Below are positions 1 through 10,398 of a stretch of DNA of 64,000 nt, one piece after another. Each line of letters begins with the position of its first letter. Positions within the stretch are counted from its first letter, which is position 1. Location: contig NC_091134.1 of the NCBI RefSeq assembly GCF_041381155.1, forward strand, positions 71,011,469 through 71,075,468. Direction: 5' to 3'. The position numbers and the translations under genes were made by a program. The notes beneath the pieces were generated by a model. It was given only the letters and a program-made list of their open reading frames with translations. It was not told the origin of the DNA and searched no databases. Source of the DNA: Argopecten irradians. Lineage: Eukaryota > Mollusca > Bivalvia > Pectinida > Pectinidae.

Positions 1-2957
1 CAGGTTGTCGTGGGGTTTCTGCACTCCAGGGGATAGATGTTCACATCTATTTCGACGATTCCCTCATGCTCCACCTAGTGCGGGGATCTTTGGTGCAGAA
101 CACCCGTCTGATCCTGAAACTTTCGCTCAAAGTCAGCTTCATTCCTTCCAGAGAGAAGTCCAAAGTCTCCCCTTCTCGAGACTTTGTCTTCCTGGGAAAC
201 CGTTTCAACACGGTTCAGGGCATTGCCATTCTACCTTTGGAGAAGTTCGAGAAGGCCAGATATCTTGCTCTGACCTTCATCGGTTGGTCACACGTCCAGG
301 TGCGTTGGTTTCTCAGTTTTCTGGGTTATCACAACTCCATGGCAAATGTAGTCCCCCTGGGGAGACTTCACATCAGACCTCTCCAGATGTTTCTCCTCGC
401 GAACTGGGTTCCTGCCAGCAGGGAATGTGAGGCTTGGCTTCCTCTCAACCAGTCCGTGAAGGAGGTTGCACGGTGGTGGACTCTCAACGACAATGTTCTA
501 CAGGGGGTTCCGTTGTCCAAGCCAGCTCCCACCATGACCTTGTTCACGGACGCGTCCATGACAGGTTGGGGGGCTTACCTCGATGGCCATTGCCAGCCAG
601 GGGAATGGTCTGGGGATCAGCTCTCCGAGCACATCAATGTGCTGGAGATGAGGGCTGTCCTGTTGGCTTTGCAGGATTTTCGAAAGATTCTGCATTCCAA
701 GGTGGTTTGTGTGGCTACGGACAATTCTACAGTTGTCGCGTATCTGGAGAGACAGGGGGGCAAGGTCCCATGTCCTTTGCGCCCTCGCTATCCGTGTTCT
801 TCTTCTCTGTCAGGAAATGCAGTTGACTATTTTAGTCAAGCATCTTCCAGGCAGGTTGAATGTTCTGGCGGATACTCTCTCCAGGCGCCGCCAGCCGGTT
901 ATGACAGAATGGCAATTAAATCCCTCGATCTTCGAGGGCTTTTGTCAGGTGTAGGACAGGCCTCACATAGACCTTTTCGCCACTTCCCTGAACAACCAGT
1001 TGCCAACCTTTGTCTCTCCGGTGCCAGACCAATTGGCTTGGGCTGTGGACGCGCTATCTCTGGATTGGGAGGGGATGCAGGCTTATGCATTCCCTCCATG
1101 AAGTTTCGGACGCATCATTGCTCCCTCCTTCTGATAGCGCCCATGTGGCCGAGACAACCCTGGTTTCCGGAGCTCTTGTCGTTTCTGGTGGATGTTCCTC
1201 TGGTTCTTCCACCCAGATTCAATCTCCTGCGCCAGCCTCGGTCACGGACGATGCATTCACGTCCCGAGATCCTCCATCTTCACGCGTGGAAGCTATCTCA
1301 GGAGGCCTCGCTCAGACAGGCTTTTCTTCAGACGTGTCAGCCCGCATCGCCCGATCAATTAGGTCTTCCTCTTCTGCCGTCTACCAGTCACGCTGAAAGA
1401 TCTTCTGTGATTGGTGTATCGGCAGGAAGATTGATCCGATCAAGGCTTCTGTCAAGCTGATTGCAGATTTTCTTCTCTATCTATTTAGGGAACGGAATCT
1501 TGCCTCTGGTGCTATTGCGGGATACCGCAAGGCTATTGCCAGTGTACTTTCTTTTCATGATAGACGAGAGGTAGGGTCTTCCACCTCGTTGTCTGCCTTG
1601 ATTAGGGGCTTCAGTCTGGACAGGCCTAGGGTACGGCAGTTAGCTCCACAGTGGAACCTAGCACTTGTGTTAGAATCACTGAAGGGGGCTCCTGATGAGC
1701 CTTTGGGGTCTGTCTCCCTAAAGTTTTTAACTTTTAAGACTGTCTTCCTGCTTGCCCTTGCCTCAAGCCGTAGGAGGAGTGATATCCATGCTTTGTCTGT
1801 TCACTCTTCATGCCTTCGTTGGGCCAGAGATAGCTCTGCCGTTACCCTTCTCACTGATCCTGCCTTTTTGGCAAAGAATCAGATTCCTGGTTACTCGCCC
1901 GATCCCATTAGGATTCCTTCCTTGACAGTCTCTGTTGAGTCTGAGGAGAATGATCAATTGCTGTGTCCCTGTGGAGCACTTAGGTTTTACCTTGATAAAA
2001 CTAGGGGGGGGGGCGAGGTACTCGATCTCGTCTATTCTTGCCCATGAAACAGGGTCAGCACGATATCTCCTCCCAGTCCATTTCCAGATGGATATGTCAG
2101 GTGATCTCGTCTATTCTTGCCCATTAAACAGGGTCAGCAGGATATCTCCTCCCTGTCTATTTCCAGATGGATATGTCCGGCGAAATGCAAGGTGAGGGCT
2201 CATGAGTATAGAGCGCTTGCAGCTTCTTTGGCTCTCCTAAATGGGTCCTCATTCCAGGACATCATGTTTGCTGCCTTTAGGCGTGGTCAGTCTACTTTCA
2301 CTGACTTTTACCTCCGGTCCCTGTCCTCTCATTCTGAGGGACTGTTTTCCTTGGGTCCAGTTGTGGCGGTTCAGTCTGTGACTGTCCCTCCGCCCTAGAC
2401 ATGGTATTTATTTTTGGTTTTAACTGTATGCGGGCAGGCATCACGATGGTACTCCTCTTTTCTCTGGGAGGTATTCCATTTTTTATACCTTTCCTTCGGG
2501 GGGTTCCTGGAACCCTTTTTATGCTCCCTACTGGGGCTTGGCTCCTGGATTTGCCGTTTGATTGGGCTGCCTGGCTTCGGACTCTCCACTACGGTAAGAC
2601 GAATTCGCATACTAAAGTTATGGTAACGTATTAATGAAATGAAATTGAGGTTTTTCAGTGTAAAACCAATATTTATGATGCGATACTTACCATAACTTTA
2701 TGGAGTCCCACTCTTCTGTTTCCTCCCATTTCCTCCTCAGCCATTTTGCCCCTGTGACTCCATAAAGGGTTTTTGAGGAAGGGAGACCACTCTATGTTAC
2801 TCTCGTCGAGTACGAGATGAGGTACGGTAGGGAGACGGGATTCTCAAATCTTATGTTTGTTGGGGCTACAAAGATGGGTGTAGGTAGCGTATTTGCATAC
2901 TAAAGTTATGGTAAGTATTACATCATGAAAATTGGTTTTACATTGAAAAACCTCAAA
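1..2957 (+). mobile_element. DIRS-like tyrosine-recombinase retrotransposon, fossil copy cut by the window edge
   Basis: Old copy of a DIRS-type element. Reading along the plus strand, the end of a reverse transcriptase and an RNase H domain lie at about 66-960 (motifs LFTDAS, EHINVLEMRAV and ATDNSTVVAYL are visible). A tyrosine-recombinase region lies at about 1430-2395, with a typical HEYRALAAS block near its end. Terminal repeats follow at about 2600-2957. The combination of RT-RNase H followed by a tyrosine recombinase instead of an integrase is the hallmark of DIRS elements. The copy is broken, with at least four breaks. Its 5' part lies outside the window. It looks moderately old. Clade within the DIRS order is not assigned. 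Confidence 0.85.
2601..2957. repeat. Terminal inverted repeats of the DIRS-like element
   Basis: Two 53-bp segments, 2648-2700 and 2901-2953, are inverted copies of each other with few differences and share the end motif actaaagttatggtaagta. A further direct relative of that motif lies at about 2607-2630. A 12-bp inverted pair (ctttatggagtc at 2696-2707, complement at 2756-2767) sits between. Inverted termini plus an internal complementary region are known for DIRS elements and are used in circular-junction formation. The assignment to this element is by position and family knowledge. Confidence 0.6.
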
Positions 2958-3580
2958 ATAATAGTCCTACTCTGATCTAGCCCGCGGCTTCGTAACACCA
3001 ACACGGTCAGTGACTGCACATGCCGGCTATCGAACACTAATTACGTACAATACAAATACCGACAGGTAAAACCTATCAACAGACAACAATAACAAGAACT
3101 TTACATAGCCAATTGTCACTAATTATGCATAAATAAATGGACAACACTCGACATAAAAATGTATAAATGACATATGAAATATTATTATTAAATTATTACA
3201 TTAAACCTACAAACATTACAAGCTTATACCCAAATGCAACGTACACTGAAAAAGTTTCCACAAACATTTCTGCAAATGTGACTTTTATCACTTTTGGCGA
3301 ATACAAAGGAAGTGAACTATATATCTGTATTCGAGAGCATCAAGCGTGACCAACTTACCAATGTTCTCCCTTGTGACTCAGACAGTTCGGCAAGGTACTT
3401 TGCCAACTGATATTTCTGCCAGTTCAGTTACAAACGCAAGTTACTGGTTGCATGATAGTAAAAGGCGACTAAATTAAGGATCTTTCATTTTTTCTTCTTC
3501 CTAACTGACTTTATTCTTCCTAATGTCTCCCTTGACACCGCCTCACTTTTGACCTTCTGTTGAATACTCTCCCTGTGAGG
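2958..3580. other. Stretch with no recognised gene
   Basis: AT-rich sequence with one 60-codon open frame (3167-3349) that resembles nothing I know. I see no splice-bounded exon, RNA gene or repeat that I can name. Confidence 0.4.
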
Positions 3581-3589
3581 TTAGCTTAA

Positions 3590-3930
3590 GGTTCTGTTCC
3601 CTTGCCGAGACACACCAAAGCCGTCTGTAAAGTGGCAGTTTCTGCTCCTGCAGCACTCAGCATACAGGGAGAAGGACGACTGATTCGCCCGTTCTCAGTA
3701 TAATGTGACCGGATAGGGTGTGTTGCTTGGTGTCTGCGGCAGCAGGCTTCAGTGATTTAACACCATAACAAGAGTTCCACTATACAAGAAGACACAACAC
3801 AAACATACCGCAGTCCCCCAAAACACGCACCTCGCATTACACACACGCTACATACCGCATACATGAAAGGCTGTCATCACATGACCATGGCTGTTAATAG
3901 GACGTTAATTAATCAAACAAACAAAAATAC
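3590..3930 (+). repeat. SINE-like dispersed repeat of molluscan type
   Basis: The block contains the phrase gacgactgattcgcccgtt, then a segment around 3700-3760, and ends with gctgttaataggacgtt followed by an A/C-rich tail. I recognise this as a sequence recurring in bivalve genomes. The same tail phrase (gctgttaataggacgt) ends the unrelated-headed repeat near 45.9 kb, so the two appear to share a 3' domain. Family name not assigned. It could also be a composite of two repeats. Confidence 0.5.
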
Positions 3931-4199
3931 TGGTCCAGAATATTGTAATTGCATTGATATAAAGACATGCAAACTTAGACTGTTGTCATCACAGTCGGCA
4001 ATATCAAAACCTGTGTCTGAAGTTCTGAATGAAACTTCAGAACCTCATGGAGGAAGAAAATACAGACAGTATCAGCATGTTACTGTCTAAATTTCATCTT
4101 AGACTAGGATCTATAGCAATCAATTCGAAAAAATGGAAAAAAATAAAAAAAAAAATGAACTCAAAAATAGACAAAATAGGAACAAATGTAAACAAAGTA

Positions 4200-5470
4200 C
4201 AAGGTGATGTTTTCAGAAATGGTATTACAATAATGAGCCAATTGAGGTCGTAAATGACTTCAATCATCTGGGACTGATGTTAAACTATTACGGATATTTT
4301 TCCAAAACTCAAAGGCATATCTCAAGCTTTGTTCGCTGTTGAATCAATGTATGCAAAAACAACGGTTTAAATATTGAAACCAGTTTGGCAATTTTTGATT
4401 CGTAGTGTTTTGAATTATGGATGTGAAATATGGGGATTTCATTAAGTTCCTGACTTTGAAACAGTACACACCAGCTTCTTAAAAGAGTACTTGGTGTGAA
4501 GAAACAAAACTACTAACGCTATGGTATATACTGAACTTGGAGGAGTTTCTTTATCTATTATCAGGTAAATCAGAATATTTAATTACTGGATGAAACTAAA
4601 AAAATACTAACAATTGCATTTTAAAGGAATGTCTTCAAGAAATAGAAGAAAATAATCATAGCTGGATTTTACAGTTGAGATTGGAATTAAATATTTGTGG
4701 TTTGGGCTATATGTATGATTTGGAATCGTTTCTTAGATCTGATTCTGATCTATTAAAACTCAAGTTAGAAGATCTTTTTAGACAGGAAGGTAAAAGCGTG
4801 ATAAATGATTCATTTAAAGGAAATCTATACAAACATCTTATTATAACTTATTTTTATTAACCTTATTTAAATAAATCTTTAGACATTAAAGTTAAGAGAA
4901 ACGCATCTAAATTTCGGTTATCTGTCCATGATTTGAATATAGAGAGGGGAAGATACCCTAGGAATATATACCTAGGAATCAGAGAATATGTTCATTTTGT
5001 AATTATGATATTGAAGATGAATTCCATTTCGTTATAAAATGTAAGGAGTATGAAGATTTAAGATTAAAATTTATAAAACCATATTATGTCAGAAATACTA
5101 GCATGGTAAATTTAATTCAATTTTTAAATACAATCTACACAAAATGTAAAGGAATTAAATTATTTTGGTAAATATATTTTTTTGTTTAGAAAAAGAAAAT
5201 TACTGTCAGGTTAAGACCAATTTTTTTTTACTGTCTCTCTCCCTCTCTTTCTGCTATAGACACTACAATAGATATAGAATTTAATTTGTTTACTATCAAA
5301 CTTGTATGGGTGAGTGTGAATATGCGTGAAAGTGTATATGGTTTTATAATGTAAACAATGTCCTTATGTCTTATTTATTTATTTTTTGTTTTGTTTTTGT
5401 TTGTTTGTTGCGATAAGTTGTAAAACTTCAGCAAGATAAAGAATCCGAATCTGAACCTAATGGACCTCTT
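4200..5470 (+). mobile_element. 5'-truncated LINE, RT C-terminal region and 3' end
   Basis: Conceptual translation in shifting frames shows the C-terminal part of a non-LTR reverse transcriptase: a NDFNHLGLMLNYYGYFSKTQ block near 4250-4310, then an E-IWGF-like block near 4420-4440, FLKRVLGVKKQ near 4470-4500, and a terminal Cys-His region with DIEDEFHFVIKC-like spacing near 5000-5045. The 3' end is an A-rich tail with repeated gaatc-type units near 5440-5455, typical of LINE tails. Several frameshifts and stops are present, so the copy is dead. Everything upstream of the RT thumb is missing. The plus-strand frame of 61 codons at 4675-4860 is part of this remnant, not a gene. Clade is uncertain. 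The minus-strand LINE at 32.6-36.0 kb looks like the same kind. Confidence 0.7.
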
Positions 5471-6090
5471 GAAATTCTCAAAATTAAGTAGCTTCTCCCT
5501 TTCAGTGATTGTCAATACCAAATTATAATCCTAAATAATTGTAGAAATCAACGTCAGTTGTAACTGATAACAATATTAAAACACTTGCACCAAAATCTTA
5601 ATCTTAAATCTTCATACTGGCTATTTCGGCCCATTAGGCCCTTTAAAACTATCAAAATTCAGCATTTGGCTCCTTTGAATGATTGTTCATACCCATAACA
5701 ACAATTATAATCGAAAATGATCGTAGAAATCAATGTCAGTTATGACAGATAACAGTTTTTCAACACTTACACGAAAACCTTAACCAGGCTATTTCGGCCT
5801 ATTGGGCCTTTTGAAATTCTCAAAATCCATCGTTTGGCTCCTTTAAATGATTGTCCACGCCCATAGCAACAATTATAATCCAAAATGTTTTTCAACATTT
5901 ACACCAAAACCTTAAGCTGGCTATTTTGGCCAATTGGGCCTCTTGAGATTCTCAAAATCCAGCATTTGGTTCCTTTAAATGATTGTCCTCACCCATAGCA
6001 ACAATTACAATAAAAAATAATTGCAGTATTCAATGTCAGTAGTGACAGATAAGTTTTTTTACACCAAAACCTTAACCTGGGATTTTCAAC
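5458..6090. repeat. Tandem repeat, about 175-bp units, 3-4 copies
   Basis: Successive units share ctatttcggcccattaggcc, then ttctcaaaatccagcatttg, gattgtcc, cccatagcaacaattataat and caccaaaaccttaacctgg. The copies diverge by roughly 15-25 percent by eye. The array is followed by a gattttcaacgccgacaccg end phrase. Tandem cores of this length inside short mobile elements are known in bivalves (the pearl-type elements), and that is the likeliest origin. Confidence 0.65.
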
Positions 6091-6403
6091 GCCGACACCG
6101 GAGTGATTCCATAAGCCCCCCTCACATCCACTACCAACTTCGCTAGCTAGCCAAGGGTATACTCAGTACGAATATCAAAAGTATCTGGTTCAAGGGAGAG
6201 TTTTGTACTGGATATCATTAGCTAGAGAAGTTGCTTCACTACAGGTACTGCACGATCCTAAAAGATTACTTGGTATCTTAATCTCGTGGCTACATGCACC
6301 TGGATCAAAACATATTGGATTTCTGATATTAGATCCGAGTTCTGAAATAGTAGATTTTAGCCCAACTTAAACTTATTGCTTGTCTAAAATTGAAAAACGT
6401 CAA

Positions 6404-6554
6404 AGGGATAATTCAGTCAGGCTAATTATGTTACATAACCACGAAACATATGTCATAAGGGTATTGTTCGACACTCCTTATGAAACATAAAACAAAAAAT
6501 ATTGACAAATTCTACATTAAGTATTTTAATGCACTCTTTGACTGAATTGTCCCT
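6404..6554. mobile_element. Miniature element with AGGGACAATTCAG-type ends
   Basis: The ends are inverted copies (agggataattcagtca and tgactgaattgtccct), giving a 151-bp element. The flanks are tcaa on the left and ttag on the right, both one change from TTAA, the target used by piggyBac- and Kolobok-type transposons. A relative with intact TTAA begins at 36260. There is no coding capacity. Confidence 0.6.
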
Positions 6555-6759
6555 TTAGCCATACTTCTGATACCAGGTATTCATGTCTCATTTTTATCGT
6601 AAAGACAATCGATTCATTCTTATTTTGGGTTACGCAACAATATGCCAATGGTGTGAATCCGGTATGTTCAGATCAAGCTGGGTTGCATAATGGTATGACG
6701 ACACTCACAATTATCATGTCTAAATGCAGGTAACTTTATATCGAAAAATTACCGTGTTA

Positions 6760-7110
6760 AGAACGCTTTAAAATCATCAAAATACATTGTAAAATTCATC
6801 TCAGCCATTCTAAATCGTATATTGTTTTCCTGGGGGAGACCCCCGACCCCCAAAACATCAAAATCTCGCGGCTTCGGCGCTCGCAAATTCAAGAAATTGC
6901 ATCGTAAAACTCATCTCAGCTATTCTAAATCGTACAATTTTTTCCCGGGGGAAACCCCCCGATCCCCCAAACACCAAAATTTCGCGCCTTCGGTGCTCGC
7001 AAAAATCATCAAAATACATCGTAAAAAACTCATCTCAATCATTCTAAATCGTAATATTTTTTTCCAGGGGATACCCCGGAACCCCCGAACTCGCACGCTA
7101 ATTTGCGTAT
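6760..7110. repeat. Tandem repeat, about 120-130 bp, three copies
   Basis: Three units each carry aaaatcatcaaaatacat, a catctcagccattctaaatcg phrase, a run of g/c around ccccc, and tcgcgccttcgg followed by tgctcgcaaa. A partial relative lies at 30975-31140, so the unit is dispersed as well as tandem. The 116-codon open frame across it is a by-product of the repeats. Confidence 0.7.
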
Positions 7111-7319
7111 TCATTAATTTCCTATTAGCGACGCCACTGTCTATAGATGGGTACAATGATTATGATATATGAAAAAACGTATATCAAGTATCTCCTGTGG
7201 GTGCGGGGTGCTCGAGGGGGGTTTACGAAATATTGAGGACCTTTGCCCCCACCCCCCATTAAGTTTCATCTTCCTACGCCACTGATAGACCATGTCGATC
7301 GTTTCAACAACATTTAGCC

Positions 7320-7615
7320 AGTTTACCCTGTGACCTTGAATAAAGGTGAATATGTTTTATTTGGACAAACTATAATTTGCATCCCCTCACACTAGCATGT
7401 CCGGGTCTATTGTTCTTTTTCTTACTAGGAAGAAGCTGTTATCCTGAACTTATTTTTATCCAATACAGGCTCAGTATCATGTTCTTGGGTCAGAATTTGG
7501 AAGAATTTGATTAAAGAGTTTCACCTGACCTTCAATTGAAGGCCATGTTATTCCTTTGATCACAGTTTGTAGCCCTTTATCCCAGAATGATACAGGTCAC
7601 ATATACCAGGTCTTC
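7320..7615 (-). repeat. Fragment of a tandem-core element (minus orientation)
   Basis: Read on the minus strand, the block holds the phrases of the core units seen at 32.9-34.2 kb (a paired aaggtca / gaccttcaattgaaggcca region and a tagccctttatcccagaatg phrase). No hairpin ends are visible, so this is a decayed remnant. Confidence 0.4.
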
Positions 7616-7677
7616 CTCAATATGTATGTATCCCTGGTCAATACTAGCCGCAATATATCGCTCGGCTAGAGAGAACT

Positions 7678-7750
7678 TCTCTTTAGCTCGATCGGTTGAG
7701 CGTCAGACTAGTAATCCAGAGGTCCCGAGTTCGATCCCTGGCAGTGGCAG
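7678..7750 (+). repeat. tRNA-like head (SINE promoter or tRNA pseudogene)
   Basis: A box A-like tagctcgatcgg and a box B-like gagttcgatcc sit about 32 bp apart, with agtaatcc in the anticodon-loop position. The 5' acceptor arm does not pair with the 3' end (cagtggca), so a working tRNA is not supported. The sequence fits the head of a tRNA-derived SINE. No tail domain is recognised downstream. Confidence 0.5.
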
Positions 7751-7920
7751 GTATTAAATTTATTGTAAATCATGTACCATTACTTGTATAAGTCATTAAA
7801 AGATTTAAGCTTATTTTGACCCCTGACTGTGATCCAAAATGAAAGTTATTGCTAATCATTTAAACCAGAAACATATATTATTACATATTATACATTACCT
7901 AACTACAATTCCTGGATTGC
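7751..7920. other. Short AT-rich stretch, nothing recognised
   Basis: No open frame or repeat that I can name. Confidence 0.3.
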
Positions 7921-9290
7921 AGCTCCACAGACGCCATCAGTCAGGTCAACCTCTCCCTGAACGTTTCGACTCCTAACCTGAAACGTCCTCAAAATGGCAA
8001 AATAATTGGCCAAATCACTGCTCATCTGTGGATAGCTTCCAGCTCATGTCTTGTCGTCTTCACCACAGCTAGCTGGACGACCTCTCTGCTGTTCTTGACA
8101 GTCGGTCCACTGCTGCTTTCTTGTCTCTGCTCTTTACACCCAGTGCTGCAAACATTCTCCATGTTGAATGTGCAGGAAATCCTCTACATCCGATCTCCAC
8201 TGGGAAGACCCAAACACTCCTACCTAGGGCTCTGATATCTCCTGCCATTGCTTCATACTTCCCCTACTTTCATTCAAATGCATCTTTCTTCACATGGAAG
8301 TGTCAATTCCGCCATGACCATCTTCTTTCCCTGCTGTGACCATATGAAGATATCTGAACGCAGATTGGTCTGGATGATGTCGGGGAATACCAGTTTTCTG
8401 TCTAAATTGACCCAAATCTCACCTCAAAATTCTGTGCGCCGTCAAGAATTCCCCACTGGTGAACAGTTGTAGAAGTGTGTCCTCCCTCCCCGCCTCATAA
8501 GTTGATGAACATACAACCCTTCGCAGGCTTACGCTTCTTGTCCTCTCCCTCTCCAGGATGTCAATCAGTTCTCTTAGCACCTTGTCATGGCGCCATCTGT
8601 AGCGTCCTTGTGTAAGGGCAACCTTGCATCCTGATAGTACATGCGCAAGGTTCCCTGGTCGGTTGCACAAATGATAGTCTAGAGTCTCAGTCAAGCCCCA
8701 TATATGGAGGTTAGTAGGCGAGGGAAACAGGTCGTAAACTGACCTCAGCAGGTAGAACTGGATTCGAAAAGGTTCCATATGCCAGGTGTCTGACCAAGAC
8801 AGTCTTCTGTCTGTAGTTCCCCACCTCGTCCATGTGCCCTAGGCTACCATCTCCATCACTTTGGCCTTCCTGATTTCCTCCTCCATTTTCCTGATGTTGT
8901 TCCTGTACCATCTTCCTCTTGCCGGCTTTGTCTGATGTTCGCTAGCGCTGCACATGGCTTGTACCCAGTCCCTGGCGTCCTACAGTCCCTGGTGTCCTAC
9001 GCCCGTTGTACCCACGATGTCCTGATGTCTCAGGCAGCTCTCAGCTGATTGCAGACGATTCCCTCCTCTTTCTAGTCTCAAAGCCAACAAGTCTGATCTT
9101 TCGAGTCTGTCACATCACCTGTCTTGAAGTCCGTATTGGTAGAACCACGCCTTGAATTTCCCTGAAAGTCCTACATGTATCTTGTCGATCGCTCCAAGTC
9201 CCTCTTGTGGCTGTCCTGGCAGCCTCCTGATGTTGTTCGGGTCATCCAGGCGTGCATCAAACCACATAAACATACTTGGTAGCTGCAGTT
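7920..9290 (-). mobile_element. 5'-truncated LINE with restriction-like endonuclease (R2/NeSL-type)
   Basis: Minus-strand translation gives, in order, a thumb-like segment (GLSGKFKAWFYQYGLQ, near 9130-9175), then FRIQFYLLRSVYDLFPSPTN and ILERERTR within the 119-codon frame at 8419-8778, including a LCNRPGNLAHVLSGC knuckle. It then reads LDRKLVFPDIIQTNLRSDI and VMAELTLPCEERC near 8280-8430. The last part matches the PD...E-x-T layout of the restriction-like endonuclease at the C-terminus of R2/NeSL/HERO-type LINEs. Upstream RT motifs are missing and frames shift several times. Dead fragment. The clade is inferred from the endonuclease type only. Confidence 0.7.
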
Positions 9291-10398
9291 CATCTTTAGG
9301 TAAAAGGGTAAATTATAGTAGTCAATACTCAATAGATGTGTTTTTTAAAGATGATTTAAGCTCAATATCTGGTCTCTCTGTCCTTTTATAAGAGAAGAAA
9401 GCATTTAAGATTTTGTTCTACTCAAAACATATTACCATGAATGAAGTATCCTTCGTTTTCAAAACAAAATTGACAGTCCTTATTTCATCAACTGAAACAG
9501 AATCAATCTAATGTCTCTAGGCCTGTAAGTTATCATAAAGAAGTCATTCTAGTTCAAACTAAGTGATCCCTAGATCAAGGTAATTTATTTAAACAAACTT
9601 AGCCCTTCATCCAGCATGCTACAGCCCTAATATCAGATCTCTAGTTTGACTAGTTTTACTTCATTAACAAGGATTTGTTTGAAGAGTTTAGCCTTTTTAG
9701 CCCCTATGACCTTTGATGCATGTAAAGGTCATTTATTTAAACAAACACAAAACTGGTAACTGTTCATCTTATAGCATGCTACAGGCCCAATATCATTTGT
9801 CTGGGTCACTTGACTCACTTGGTATTTTAGAAGTTGTTTAAACAAGAGTTGACACCAGACACCCAAGGGATGGACGTCATATAAAATTTCTTGCCTTTCA
9901 GACAGGTGAACAAAAAATGATATTAATCATGTAAAACAAAATAAAAAACAAATATATTTACTATCTGTATTATGTTTTCTTAATACCCCTTCATAAAACA
10001 ATTGTAAAATAATTATATAATCATGCATTTCCTCACATGAAGAAAAATAAAATCTAAAATGTTACAAAGCAAGCAATCAGATTGGTTAGAATCTTGACAG
10101 TGCTCAATTTTAGAAATATATAAATACATGTACTAAATACATGTACTTCAGAGGTTTTGATCGCATACAGACAATAATGAATTTGCAATTAAAAAAAATA
10201 GTGTGTTTAGAGAACCAGTCTCAATTTTGCCACGAGATATTTCAGAGGGAAATGAAAATACTGTGGATACTATATGTGATGGTAAACTGTCTAGTATCAA
10301 TGATGAGATCAACTTTGTCTTTACTTGATGACCTTATTGCACACAAATACAGTGCACTATATATGTACATACATTTGACAAAACCTCTTCAGAAGATG
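9291..10398. other. Downstream flank of the 10.4-kb zinc-finger gene
   Basis: At 9560-9880 lie minus-oriented core units of the 32.9-kb tandem-core family (tagcatgctacag and aggtca-type phrases). The rest is AT-rich, with no exon or RNA gene seen. A 102-codon plus-strand frame at 10141-10449 overlaps the gene's end and has no recognisable domain. Confidence 0.4.

Noticed and set aside
6822-7172. 116-codon frame MFSWGRPPTPKTSK...
   Set aside because: Follows the tandem units at 6.8-7.1 kb and has no recognisable domain.
7130-7285. Second hAT-like element suggested by two gccactg ends
   Set aside because: Both ends point the same way, so they are not an inverted pair. At most one stray terminus (ctacgccactg near 7267) is present.
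7678-7750. Functional tRNA gene
   Set aside because: Box A and B are present but the acceptor stem does not pair and one T-stem pair is mismatched, so SINE head or pseudogene fits better.
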